Positions 54,285-62,929 of a DNA stretch of 64,000 nucleotides are shown here, piece by piece. Under the pieces are notes generated by a model that saw only the letters and a list, made by a program, of their open reading frames with translations, ran no database searches and was not told where the DNA came from. The number at the start of each line of letters is the position of its first letter. Position 1 is the stretch's first letter. Source of the DNA: Pantoea sp. 18069. GTDB taxonomy: Bacteria; Pseudomonadota; Gammaproteobacteria; Burkholderiales; Burkholderiaceae_C. Made by a program: the position numbers and the translations under genes. The stretch covers positions 124,001 to 188,000 of the forward strand of contig NZ_CACSJA010000002.1 of assembly GCF_902706035.1 (NCBI RefSeq). The letters run 5' to 3'.

Positions 54285-55127
54285 TTACCTCTGGAAAGTG
54301 ATGTTGTCGATGAGTCGGGTGCGGCCCACGTGGACCGCGGCCAGCGCGATGCAGCTCGCGTCGTCGTCGCCCAGCGCCAGCAGGTCCGGCCAGGCAAGCA
54401 GCTCGAGGTAGTCGATGCGGCTGCCGGGAATGCCCGCAATCAGGGCGCGCGCGGCCTGGAGCGCCGCATCGGGGGCCAGACCGGCCTGCAGCCGTTCGCG
54501 GCACAGCTGCAGCGCCGCGTGGATCGCGGGCGCGTGCGCGCGTTCCTCGACATTCAAATAGACGTTGCGCGACGATTTCGCCAGGCCGTCGGCCTCGCGC
54601 ACCACGGGAATGACGCAGATCTCCAGCGGCAGGTTGTAGTCGCGCACAAAAGTCTGGATGATCGCCACCTGCTGCGCATCCTTCTGGCCGAAGAACGCGC
54701 GCTCGGGCTGCACCAGGTTGAACAGCTTGCAGACCACCTGCAGCACGCCGTCGAAATGCCCGGGGCGCGAGGCGCCGCACAGCATGTTTGCCTGGCGGCC
54801 GGCAACGATCAGCGGCCCCGCGGCATGCGGGTACATCTCTTCGGTCGCGGGCGCGAACACCGCATCCACCCCATGCGCCTGCGCGAGCGCGCAGTCGGCG
54901 TCGAGGTCGCGCGGGTAGGCGTCGAAATCCTCGTTCGGGCCGAACTGGCGCGGGTTCACGAAAATGCTCATCACCACCAGGTCGCATTGCTGGCGCGCGC
55001 TCTCGACCAGGGCCATGTGGCCGGTGTGCAGCGCGCCCATGGTCGGCACCAGCGCAATGGTCTTGCCTTGGCTGCGCGCATGGGCAAGCCACTGGCGCAG
55101 GTCGGTGATTCGGGTCAGGCGTTGCAT
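54285..55127 (-). CDS. panC: Pantothenate synthetase
   Basis: Enzyme of 280 residues joining pantoate and beta-alanine with ATP. The HIGH-like motif is [11 protein letters not shown] and the KMSKS-like element [23 protein letters not shown] and FFGQKDAQQ are conserved PanC blocks. The ATG at 55127 is used instead of an upstream TTG. It lies 26 bp after panB and four bases before panD, so all three steps from 2-oxoisovalerate and aspartate to pantothenate are in one operon. Confidence 0.96.
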   Translation of the reverse strand: MQRLTRITDLRQWLAHARSQGKTIALVPTMGALHTGHMALVESARQQCDLVVMSIFVNPRQFGPNEDFDAYPRDLDADCALAQAHGVDAVFAPATEEMYPHAAGPLIVAGRQANMLCGASRPGHFDGVLQVVCKLFNLVQPERAFFGQKDAQQVAIIQTFVRDYNLPLEICVIPVVREADGLAKSSRNVYLNVEERAHAPAIHAALQLCRERLQAGLAPDAALQAARALIAGIPGSRIDYLELLAWPDLLALGDDDASCIALAAVHVGRTRLIDNITFQR

Positions 55128-55153
55128 AACAGCCAATCTTCCAGGGGCTAAAT

Positions 55154-56002
55154 TCAGGAGGCGGCGGGCACGATGCCGCCGTAAAGCCGTTCAAGCACGG
55201 CATCGCTGATGTTGAAACTGTGGGCCTCGGTGGGGAAGGCGCCGCTGCGCACCGCCTGACCATAGGCGGCCAGGCCGTCCTGCACCGGGGTGCCGACGTC
55301 GGCGAACTGCTGCACGAACTTGGGCACGCGGTGGCTGCCATAGCCCAGCAGGTCGTGGAACACCAGCACCTGGCCGTCAGTGCCCGGGCCCGCGCCTATG
55401 CCTATGGTGGGAATGGCCAGCTGCGCGCTGATGCGCGCCGCGAGCTGCTGGGGCACGCATTCGAGCACCAGCGCACAGGCACCGGCCGCTTCGCAGGCCA
55501 GCGCATCGTTCATGATCTGCTGCGCGGCCGCGGTGTCGCGGCCCTGCACCTTGTAGCCGCCGAGCACGGCGGCCGACTGCGGCGTCAGGCCCAGGTGGGC
55601 AACCACGGGAATGCCGACATGGGTCAGGCGTCGGATCACGTCGATCACTTCGCCCGCGCCTTCGACCTTGAGCGCGTCGGCGCCGCTGCGCTGCATCATG
55701 TCGACGGCGCAGCGCGTGGTGCTTTCCAGCCCGGCGTGGTAGCTGCCGAACGGCATGTCGACCACGATGCAGGTGCCGGGCGCGCCGCGGCGCACGGCCT
55801 TGGCATGGTGCACCATGTCGTCGACGGTGACCGGCACCGTGGAGTCATAGCCCAGCACCACCATGCCCAGCGAATCGCCGACCAGAATGGTGTCGGCGCC
55901 CGCGGCCTCGGCATAGCGGGCGCCCGGATAGTCATAGGCGGTGACCATGACGATCTTGCGCTGCTCGCGCTTGAACTGCTGGAACTCGGTAGTGGATTTC
56001 AT
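55154..56002 (-). CDS. panB: 3-methyl-2-oxobutanoate hydroxymethyltransferase
   Basis: TIM-barrel enzyme of 282 residues that makes ketopantoate from 2-oxoisovalerate and methylene-tetrahydrofolate. Metal and substrate blocks include [49 protein letters not shown] and [20 protein letters not shown]. First gene of panBCD on the minus strand. The 367-bp region before it (56003-56369) has no supported gene; it contains a degraded piece of the dispersed repeat near 56286. Confidence 0.96.
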   Translation of the reverse strand: MKSTTEFQQFKREQRKIVMVTAYDYPGARYAEAAGADTILVGDSLGMVVLGYDSTVPVTVDDMVHHAKAVRRGAPGTCIVVDMPFGSYHAGLESTTRCAVDMMQRSGADALKVEGAGEVIDVIRRLTHVGIPVVAHLGLTPQSAAVLGGYKVQGRDTAAAQQIMNDALACEAAGACALVLECVPQQLAARISAQLAIPTIGIGAGPGTDGQVLVFHDLLGYGSHRVPKFVQQFADVGTPVQDGLAAYGQAVRSGAFPTEAHSFNISDAVLERLYGGIVPAAS

Positions 56003-56285
56003 GGCGCGGTCTCGGTGTTCCAGGGCCTGTCGCGCAAGTCCCCGGGATTCTTGTCGTTTTTAGCGCGCCGACCATACCACAGCCGGGCCAAAAGACCGAA
56101 CCCGCATTGGACCCATGCCGCAAGGGCTCTGGCGGCGGGCCCCGCCCAATTTGGGCAAACAGCGGCGATGCATGACCTGCTCGCCAAAGACCGGCCGAAG
56201 AATCGAAGCCCCGGTATTCAGGCAACCGGTCTCACTTCCCGCCGTTTCTTGTCACCGCATGGCGAGACTTTGTCCCGCATACCTC

Positions 56286-56300
56286 GCTCAGGACGAACGG
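56286..56300. repeat. Short fragment of the CCGTTC...GAACGG repeat family
   Basis: GCTCAGGACGAACGG matches one end of the dispersed repeat. It lies within the 367-bp gap between the acyl-CoA synthetase and panB. Just outside it, CTTTGTCC and GGACAAAG form a weak inverted repeat. It may be a decayed unit or chance. Confidence 0.35.
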
Positions 56301-56369
56301 CGGACAAAGCAGGCTCCGCCGAAGACTGGACGCTCGCTGCCCCGCCCCGTCGGACCTTCAACAATCCCG

Positions 56370-58016
56370 CTAGACATCGATAGACGACGCCGAACCCGCC
56401 ACCTTGCGCAGCTCGAACTTCTGGATCTTGCCGGTGCTGGTCTTGGGCAGCTCGCCAAACACCACGGCGCGCGGCAGCTTGAAGCCCGCGAGGTACTTGC
56501 GGCAATGCGCGACGATTTCTTCGGGCGTGGCGGTGGAGCCGGCCTTGAGCTCGATGAAGGCGCAGGGCGTCTCGCCCCACTTCGCATCGGGCTTGGCGAC
56601 CACGGCCGCGGCAAGCACGTCGGGGTGGCGGTAGAGCACGTCCTCGACTTCGATAGACGAGATGTTCTCGCCGCCCGAAATGATGATGTCCTTGCTGCGG
56701 TCCTTGATCTTGATGTAGCCGTCGGGGTACTGCACGGCCAGGTCGCCGCTGTGGAACCAGCCGCCCGCGAAGGCCTCGAGCGTCGCCTGGGGGTTCTTGA
56801 GGTAGCCCTTCATCGCGATATTGCCCTTGAACATGATTTCGCCCATGGTCTCGCCGTCCTGGGGCACGGGCTGCAGGGTCTCGGGGTCGAGCACGCGCAC
56901 ATCGCCCTGCAGGTGAAAGCGCACGCCCTGGCGCGCGTTCAGCCGCGCGCGCTCGCCGATGTCGAGCCGGCCCCAGTCGCCATGCTGGGCGCACACAGCC
57001 GCCGGGCCATAGGTCTCGGTCAGGCCATAGACATGGGTCAGGTCGAAGCCCATGCGCTCCATGCCTTCGATCATCGACGCCGGTGGCGCGGCGCCGGCAA
57101 CCATGGCCTTGACGCCCGTGGGCAGGCCGTCCTTCATCGCAGCAGGCGCATTGACCAGCATGCCGTGCACGATGGGCGCGCCGCAGTAGTGCGTCACGCC
57201 GTGGTCGCATATCGCATCGAAGATCGCCTGCGGGTCGACACGCCGCAGGCACACGTTGACGGCCGCGCGCAGCGCCAGCGTCCAGGGAAAGCACCAGCCG
57301 TTGCAATGGAACATCGGCAGCGTCCAGAGATAGACCGCATGCTTGGGCATGTCCCATTCGAGCACATTGCTGATCGCATTCGTCGCCGCGCCGCGGTGGT
57401 GGTAGACCACGCCCTTGGGGTTGCCCGTGGTGCCGCTGGTGTAGTTCAGCGCAATCGCATCCCATTCGTCGGCCGGCAGCGTCCAGGCGAAATGCGCGTC
57501 GCCGCTGGCGAGAAAATCCTCATAGTCGATGCCGCCCAGCGGCTGGCTGCCCGCGCCGTACAGCGCGTCCTGCACTTCGACGACCAGCAGCTCCCCGGTC
57601 GACTGGCGCAGCGTCAGCGCCTTGGCCAGCAGGCCCGCGAACTCGGGGTCGACGATCACCGCGCGGGCTTCGCCATGGTCGAGCATGAAGGCAATCGCTT
57701 CGGGGTCGAGCCGGGTGTTGAGCGCATTGAGCACCGCGCCCGCCATGGGCACGCCGAAATGCGCTTCGACCATGGGCGGCGTATTGGGCAGCAGCACGGC
57801 CACGGTGTCGTTCTTGCCTATGCCGTTGCGCTGCAAAGCGCTTGCCAGCTGGCGGCAGCGCGCATAGGTCTGGCCCCAGGTCTGGCGCAGCGCGCCGTGC
57901 ACGATGGCCAGGCGCTCGGGGTAGACCTCGGCCGTGCGCGCGATGAAGGCCAGCGGCGTGAGCGGCGCGGTATTCGCGCCATTGCGGGGAAGATCGCTAT
58001 CGAAAATGGAAGCCAC
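56370..58016 (-). CDS. Acyl-CoA synthetase (AMP-dependent)
   Basis: Adenylate-forming ligase of 548 residues. Motifs: NYTSGTTGNPKGV, THVYGLTETYGP, GGWFHSGDLAVQYPDGYIKIKDRSKD and the C-terminal KTSTGKIQKFELR. The sequence resembles the medium/long-chain and methylthiopropionate-CoA ligase group. The chosen start is GTG at 58016, giving VASIFDSDLP, because AAGGA lies eight bases before it and conservation begins there; no ATG is near. Divergent from the Bug-dehydratase operon with a 232-bp spacer without a recognised element. Its substrate is not known. Confidence 0.88.
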   Translation of the reverse strand: MASIFDSDLPRNGANTAPLTPLAFIARTAEVYPERLAIVHGALRQTWGQTYARCRQLASALQRNGIGKNDTVAVLLPNTPPMVEAHFGVPMAGAVLNALNTRLDPEAIAFMLDHGEARAVIVDPEFAGLLAKALTLRQSTGELLVVEVQDALYGAGSQPLGGIDYEDFLASGDAHFAWTLPADEWDAIALNYTSGTTGNPKGVVYHHRGAATNAISNVLEWDMPKHAVYLWTLPMFHCNGWCFPWTLALRAAVNVCLRRVDPQAIFDAICDHGVTHYCGAPIVHGMLVNAPAAMKDGLPTGVKAMVAGAAPPASMIEGMERMGFDLTHVYGLTETYGPAAVCAQHGDWGRLDIGERARLNARQGVRFHLQGDVRVLDPETLQPVPQDGETMGEIMFKGNIAMKGYLKNPQATLEAFAGGWFHSGDLAVQYPDGYIKIKDRSKDIIISGGENISSIEVEDVLYRHPDVLAAAVVAKPDAKWGETPCAFIELKAGSTATPEEIVAHCRKYLAGFKLPRAVVFGELPKTSTGKIQKFELRKVAGSASSIDV

Positions 58017-58248
58017 GGCAGAAATCCTTGCAGACAACAGGGGGTGAAAGCGCAACGCGCAGACGCGCGACTCGCAGCACTCTACCCGGCCCGGGCGCGA
58101 AGCGGTAGGTGGAAAACCGCAGAGGCGGCAGCGTCCGACAACGCCGCCGCCGCCCGCGTGTAAACCCGATGGAACCACCAGGTTCTGTTGAGACCGCGGC
58201 GCGGGCCGCCGACCATAGCCGCTCAGCCCCATAACGACAGGAGACAAG

Positions 58249-59220
58249 ATGAAACCCAACCGACGCTGGACAAGCTTGACGATAGGTGCGCTCGCGGCCA
58301 TGGCCCTGGTGCAGACCGTGGCCGCGCAGAACACCCGCCCGCTGACCATCGTCGTCGGCGCGACGCCCGGTGGCTCCACGGACACCCTGGCGCGCGTGAT
58401 CGCTCAATCGATGGGCAGCACGCTGGGCCGCACGGTCATCGTCGAGAACAAGCCCGGCGCGGGCGGCAACATCGCCGCGCAGCAGGTCGCCAAGAGCGAC
58501 CCCAGCGGCAACACGCTGCTGATGAGCTTCACCAGCCACACCATCAACGCCACGCTGTTCAAGAAGCTGCCGTTCGATCCCGTCGCGGATTTCACGCCCA
58601 TCACCATGGTCGCCCAGGTGCCCAGCGTGCTCGTCGCGCGCAAGAATGCGCCGTTCAACGACATTCCGGGGCTGATCGACTATGCGAAGAAGAATCCGGG
58701 CAAGCTGACGTTCGCGATCGGCGGACAGGGCTCGTCGCTGCATCTGGCGGCCGAACAGTTCAAGCTGGCCACGCAGACCGAGATCGTCAATATCCCCTAC
58801 AAGGGCACGGGCCCGGCGCTCACCGACCTGCTGTCGGCAAGCACCGTCGACCTGATGTTCGCCAGCACCATCAATGTTCTGCCGCATTACAAGAGCGCAA
58901 CGCTCAAGTTCCTCGGCGTGAGCAGCCCCAAGCCGCTGGCGCAGTTCGAAGGCCTGCCGGCGATCGCCCAGGCCGTGCCGGGCTACCACTCGCAGGCCTG
59001 GTTCGGCCTGTTCGGACCGGCCCATATGCCCAAGGACGTGGTCGACAAGCTCTACGGCGCCGTGAAAGTGGCGATCGCCTCGCCCGATTTCCGCAAGCGC
59101 ATGGACAGCGAAGCCGCGACCGTGCCGACGATGACGCCCGCGCAGTTCGCCGAGTTCATCAGGAAGGATGTGGACTTCTGGGGCGACATCGTGAAGAAGT
59201 CGGGAGCCACGGTCGAATGA
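58249..59220 (+). CDS. Bug-family tripartite tricarboxylate transporter substrate-binding protein
   Basis: Periplasmic binding protein of 323 residues with a signal peptide (IGALAAMALVQTVAAQN) and an AGGAGAC ribosome-binding site. Family blocks: RPLTIVVGATPGGSTDTLARVIA, VENKPGAGGNIAAQQVA and IPYKGTGPALTDLLSAS. Its stop overlaps the start of the aconitase-like large subunit, so the binding protein and the dehydratase are translationally coupled. This implies that its ligand is the substrate, or near relative, of that dehydratase and the following lyase, such as a branched C6 malate or maleate. Confidence 0.9.
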   Translation: MKPNRRWTSLTIGALAAMALVQTVAAQNTRPLTIVVGATPGGSTDTLARVIAQSMGSTLGRTVIVENKPGAGGNIAAQQVAKSDPSGNTLLMSFTSHTINATLFKKLPFDPVADFTPITMVAQVPSVLVARKNAPFNDIPGLIDYAKKNPGKLTFAIGGQGSSLHLAAEQFKLATQTEIVNIPYKGTGPALTDLLSASTVDLMFASTINVLPHYKSATLKFLGVSSPKPLAQFEGLPAIAQAVPGYHSQAWFGLFGPAHMPKDVVDKLYGAVKVAIASPDFRKRMDSEAATVPTMTPAQFAEFIRKDVDFWGDIVKKSGATVE

Positions 59221-60494
59221 TGCCGCAGACCCTTGCCCAGAAACTCGTCGCCCGGGCCTGCGGCCGGGCGCAGGTCGCGCCCGAGGAACTCGTGACCTGC
59301 GGCGTCGACCTGGCCATGATGCATGACTCGGGGGGCCCGCGCCGAATCAAGCCCCACCTCGACGCGCTGGGCGCCAGGGTCTGGGACCCGGCCAGGATCG
59401 TCGTCGTCACCGACCACTACGTGCCCGCGGCCGACGCCGACAGCGCGCAGATCGTGCGCATCGCGCGCGACTGGGTGCGCGAGCAGGGCATACAGAACTT
59501 CTACGACGAGCAGGGCATCTGCCATGTGGTCACGCCCCAGCACGGCCATATCCGCCCCGGCATGTTTGCCGTCGGCGGCGACAGCCATTCGTGCACCGGC
59601 GGCGCGTTCGGCGCCTATATGTTCGGCATTGGCGCGACCGAGATGCTGGGCGTGGTCGTCACCGGCGAGATCTGGCTGCGCGTGCCCCACACCATCGCCA
59701 TGGAATGGAGCGGCCGGCTGGCGCCAGGGGTCTGCGCCAAGGACATGATGCTGCACATGTGCACGCGCTTCGGCATGGACGGCGGCCAGTACGAGGCCGT
59801 CGAATACTGCGGCGAGGCGGTGCGCGCGCTGTCGATGAACGAGCGCATGACGCTTTGCAACATGACCGCCGAACTCGGTGGCCAGGCCGGCCTGATCGCG
59901 CCCGATGCGACCACGCGCGACTGGCTTGTGGCCTGCGGCGTTGCGGACCGGGACCTGCAGGATTTCACGCACTGGCAGACCGACGCCCAGGCGCCGCTGC
60001 TGGCCCACCACCGCATGTCGGCCGGCAGCCTCGCGCCCCTGGTCTCGGCGCCGGGCTCGCCCGCGCTGGCCGCAGCCGCGCAGGACTGCGGCGACGAGAA
60101 AGTCGACATCGCCTATATCGGCGCCTGCACCGGCGCAAAAATAGAAGACCTGCGCATGGCCGCCGCTGTGCTCCAGGGCCGGCGCATCGCGCGGGGCGTG
60201 GACCTGATGGTCGCGCCCGCAAGCGCCAGGGACCGGCAGGCCGCGCAGGCCGACGGCACGCTGCAGATTCTTCTGGACGCCGGCGCGCGCCTGCTGCCCA
60301 GCAGCTGCGGCGCCTGCGCGGGCTACGGCGCCAATACGTTTGCCGAAGACACCACGGCCATCAGCACCACGGCGCGCAATTTCAAGGGCCGCATGGGCGC
60401 GGCGTCGTCGCGCGTCTACCTCGGCTCGCCCTACACGGTCGCGGCGTCCGCCGTCGCAGGCCGCATCACCGACCCGCGGGAGATGCTCGCATGA
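59217..60494 (+). CDS. Aconitase-family dehydratase large subunit (LeuC/DmdA-like)
   Basis: Large subunit of 425 residues of a two-subunit 4Fe-4S hydro-lyase. Iron-sulfur cysteines are in IGACTGAKIEDL and PSSCGACAGYG; GGDSHSCTGGAFGAYMFGIGATEM and HTIAMEWSGRLAPGVCAKD are substrate-side blocks. It is in the 3-isopropylmalate dehydratase superfamily, but the operon with a Bug protein and an isocitrate lyase-family lyase suggests a catabolic enzyme such as 2,3-dimethylmalate dehydratase. ATG at 59217 overlaps the Bug stop; ATG at 59220 is the alternative. It is coupled to its small subunit. Confidence 0.87.
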   Translation: MMPQTLAQKLVARACGRAQVAPEELVTCGVDLAMMHDSGGPRRIKPHLDALGARVWDPARIVVVTDHYVPAADADSAQIVRIARDWVREQGIQNFYDEQGICHVVTPQHGHIRPGMFAVGGDSHSCTGGAFGAYMFGIGATEMLGVVVTGEIWLRVPHTIAMEWSGRLAPGVCAKDMMLHMCTRFGMDGGQYEAVEYCGEAVRALSMNERMTLCNMTAELGGQAGLIAPDATTRDWLVACGVADRDLQDFTHWQTDAQAPLLAHHRMSAGSLAPLVSAPGSPALAAAAQDCGDEKVDIAYIGACTGAKIEDLRMAAAVLQGRRIARGVDLMVAPASARDRQAAQADGTLQILLDAGARLLPSSCGACAGYGANTFAEDTTAISTTARNFKGRMGAASSRVYLGSPYTVAASAVAGRITDPREMLA

Positions 60495-61048
60495 ACGCAC
60501 TGGACAACGCCCCGGGCACCTGCTGGGTGTTTGGCGACGACATCAACACCGACTTTCTCGCGCCGGGCAAGTACATGAAGTTCGGCATTGAAACCATTGC
60601 CCGGCACTGCCTCGAAGATATCGCCCCGGCGTTCGCCGCCAGCGTGCGGCCCGGCGATATCGTGATTGGCGGCAAGAACTTCGGCACGGGCTCGTCGCGC
60701 GAACAGGCCGTCGAAGTGCTGCGCCACCTGGGCGTGCGCTGCGTGATCGCGCAGTCGTTTGCCGGGCTGTTCTACCGCAACGGTTTCAACCTCGGCCTGC
60801 CGCTGCTGATCGGCCCGAAATCCGCGGCGTCGCCCGCCTGGGGCATTGCCGACCAGGCACAGGCGCAGCTCGATCTCGCGCAGGCCACGCTGAAAGTGCC
60901 ACGACAAGGGCCGCAGCAGGCGCTGGAGCTGCGCTGCAGCCCCATTCCCGAGCATCTGCTGACCCTGGTCAACGACGGCGGCCTGGTGCCGCATCTGCGC
61001 AAACGCCTGGCCAGCCGGCCCCATCCCACTCCCGAGGAAACCGCATGA
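60491..61048 (+). CDS. Aconitase-family dehydratase small subunit (LeuD/DmdB-like)
   Basis: Swivel-domain subunit of 185 residues. The N-terminal CWVFGDDINTDFLAPGKYMKF and the GGKNFGTGSSREQAVEVLRHLGV loop are diagnostic; VIAQSFAGLFYRNGFNLGLPLL follows. It overlaps both the large subunit and the lyase by four bases, so three proteins are made in coupled fashion. Its function is to complete the active site of the large subunit, hydrating or dehydrating a branched dicarboxylate. A role in leucine synthesis is unlikely because no leuA/leuB genes accompany it. Confidence 0.88.
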   Translation: MNALDNAPGTCWVFGDDINTDFLAPGKYMKFGIETIARHCLEDIAPAFAASVRPGDIVIGGKNFGTGSSREQAVEVLRHLGVRCVIAQSFAGLFYRNGFNLGLPLLIGPKSAASPAWGIADQAQAQLDLAQATLKVPRQGPQQALELRCSPIPEHLLTLVNDGGLVPHLRKRLASRPHPTPEETA

Positions 61049-61899
61049 ACTTCAAGCAACGCCTGCAGCAGCCCCAGATCGTCGTCGCCCCGGGCGTCTA
61101 TGACCCATTCACCGCCCTGCTGGTCGAGCAGGCCGGCATGGAGGCCTGCTATCTGTCGGGCGCGAGCATCGCCTATACGCGCTTCGGCCGCCCCGACATC
61201 GGCTTTCTGAGCCTCGACGATGTGGTCAGCGTCACGGCGCATATCCGCGAACGCGTGAACCTGCCGCTGATCGTCGACGCCGACACGGGCTTTGGCAATG
61301 CGCTCAATGTGCGGCGCACGGTCCAGCACCTCGAGCGCGCGGGCGCATCGGCGATACAGCTCGAAGACCAGGCCAGCCCCAAGCGCTGCGGCCACCTGCA
61401 GGGCAAGTCGGTGATCAGCACGCAGGAGATGTGCGGCAAGATCCGCGCCGCCGTCGACGCGCGGCGCAACCAGGACACCGTGGTCATCGCGCGCACCGAC
61501 GCCATCGCCAGCGAAGGCCTGGACGCGGCCGTGGAGCGCGCCGCGCGCTACGCCGAGGCCGGCGCCGACCTGCTGTTCGTCGAAGCCGTGCGCACCCGGG
61601 AGCAGATGGCTGTCGTCAAGCGCGAACTGGGCCACCTGTGCCCGCTGATGGCCAATATGGTCGAAGGCGGCATAACGCCGATCACGCCCGCCGATGAACT
61701 CCAGGCCCTGGGCTTCAGCCTGGTGATCTTCCCCGGCGGCACGGTGCGCGCGCTGGCGCACACGCTGCAAGCCTACTTCGCGAGCCTGCGCAGCCATGGC
61801 ACGACCGCGCCCTGGCAGGGCCGGATGCTGGGCTTCGACGGCCTCAACGCCCTCATCGGCACGCCCGAACTGCTGGCCCTGGGCGAAACCTACGCCTGA
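61045..61899 (+). CDS. Isocitrate lyase/PEP mutase-family lyase (2,3-dimethylmalate lyase-like)
   Basis: TIM-barrel lyase of 284 residues. The active-site loop with catalytic cysteine is SPKRCGHLQGK, and Mg-binding acids are in VDADTGFGNALNV and IQLEDQ; PGVYDPFTALLVEQAG and VIARTDAIASEG are family blocks. Members cleave a 2-alkylmalate-type C-C bond to give pyruvate plus a carboxylic acid. Next to LeuCD-like subunits this matches dimethylmalate lyase, which releases propionate and pyruvate; methylisocitrate or citramalate-type substrates remain possible. No methylcitrate cycle genes (prpC) are nearby. Confidence 0.87.
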   Translation: MNFKQRLQQPQIVVAPGVYDPFTALLVEQAGMEACYLSGASIAYTRFGRPDIGFLSLDDVVSVTAHIRERVNLPLIVDADTGFGNALNVRRTVQHLERAGASAIQLEDQASPKRCGHLQGKSVISTQEMCGKIRAAVDARRNQDTVVIARTDAIASEGLDAAVERAARYAEAGADLLFVEAVRTREQMAVVKRELGHLCPLMANMVEGGITPITPADELQALGFSLVIFPGGTVRALAHTLQAYFASLRSHGTTAPWQGRMLGFDGLNALIGTPELLALGETYA

Positions 61900-61971
61900 G
61901 GCGCGGCGCGCCTGCCGGGGCATGCGCATAATTTGTCACTTGCCAGCCTTCTGGCGACCCGACTGATTGCC

Positions 61972-62748
61972 ATGCCCCGCACTGCCCCGCCCCCTCTTTT
62001 TCGCCAGGTCGCGGAAGCCATCCGGCAAAGGCTGCAAGACGGCACCTACCCCGTGGGCATTCCGCTGCCCGGCGAACGCGCGCTGGCCGAGTCCTTTGGC
62101 GTGGCCCGGGTCACCGTGCGCTCGGCGCTGGCGCGGCTGCAGGAAGAAGGCCTGGTGACGCGGCTGCGCGGCCAGGGCACGCTGCCCATAGGCCAGGCCA
62201 TGGCCACCCGGCACCCCAAGCTGCACAACGGCCTGCTCGACAACATCGTGAGCCTGGGCCTGCGCTCGCGCATCCAGGTGCTGTCGAGCCGGCGCCAGCC
62301 CTGCGACGCCGATATCGCGCGGCTGCTGCAACTGCCGCCCGCCGCGAACGTGCTCAGCATCCGGCGCGTGCGCAAGACCGGCGGCGCGCCCGTGATGTAT
62401 TCCGAAGTGGTGCTGCCCGACTTCGTCGGCGCGGCGATAGAGCAGCACCTGCTGGAAGACGTGCCGCTGCTGACGCTGATGGAAAAGGCCGGCTTCCCAT
62501 TCGACCACGGCGAGCAGGAGCTGAGCGCCACAATAGCGCCCGCGCATGTGGCGCTGGCGCTGAAGATCCCCGCGGGCTCGCCGCTGCTGCAGGTCAGGCG
62601 CGTGGTCTACGACGCGCGCAAGCGCCCCATCCAGTACCTGCTGGGCTATTACGCGCCCGAGCGCTACCAGTACCGCATGCAGGTCTCGCGCAGCGGCAGC
62701 GCGAGCAAGGTCTGGATTTCCGAAGGCAGCGGCGCCCCGGGCGGCTGA
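61972..62748 (+). CDS. GntR-family regulator with UTRA domain (HutC type)
   Basis: Regulator of 258 residues. The winged helix is PLFRQVAEAIRQRLQDGTYPVGIPLPGERALAESFGVARVTVRSALARLQEEGLV, given here as the block over residues 8-62; the C-terminal UTRA domain includes VLSIRRVRKTGGAPVMYSEV and PLLQVRRVVYDARKRPIQYLLGYYAPERYQ. An in-frame TTG at 61933 is the alternative start, but ATG 61972 fits the family. It lies 72 bp after the lyase, same strand, and likely represses the Bug-dehydratase-lyase operon in response to a carboxylate. Confidence 0.88.
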   Translation: MPRTAPPPLFRQVAEAIRQRLQDGTYPVGIPLPGERALAESFGVARVTVRSALARLQEEGLVTRLRGQGTLPIGQAMATRHPKLHNGLLDNIVSLGLRSRIQVLSSRRQPCDADIARLLQLPPAANVLSIRRVRKTGGAPVMYSEVVLPDFVGAAIEQHLLEDVPLLTLMEKAGFPFDHGEQELSATIAPAHVALALKIPAGSPLLQVRRVVYDARKRPIQYLLGYYAPERYQYRMQVSRSGSASKVWISEGSGAPGG

Positions 62749-62929
62749 AGCCGCCAGGCGCGCAGCGACCTTCACCCAGCGCTGTTTTCGCCAATCTTTT
62801 TATACTCATGGGCTTTGCCTGAGACCGGCCGTGTCGCGCGGACGCCGGACGATCAGGCCCAGGGACCCTGCGCCTTTGCGTCCTCTTTTGGCCCCCACCT
62901 CCGCGCCCCGCCCCGCCCGACCGCCTCAC

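Noticed and set aside
58188..60494. Apparent 768-residue fusion upstream of the aconitase-like large subunit
   Set aside because: The first 344 codons are an Arg/Gln-rich out-of-frame reading of the Bug gene; the real protein starts at 59217 with coupled translation.
59217..61048. Leucine biosynthesis leuCD
   Set aside because: No leuA or leuB near, coupled to a Bug binding protein and an ICL-family lyase, regulated by a GntR gene; catabolic context is stronger.
62801..62806. TATACT as a promoter -10 box before the B12-type gene
   Set aside because: No -35 element at acceptable spacing was found, so the promoter is not claimed.
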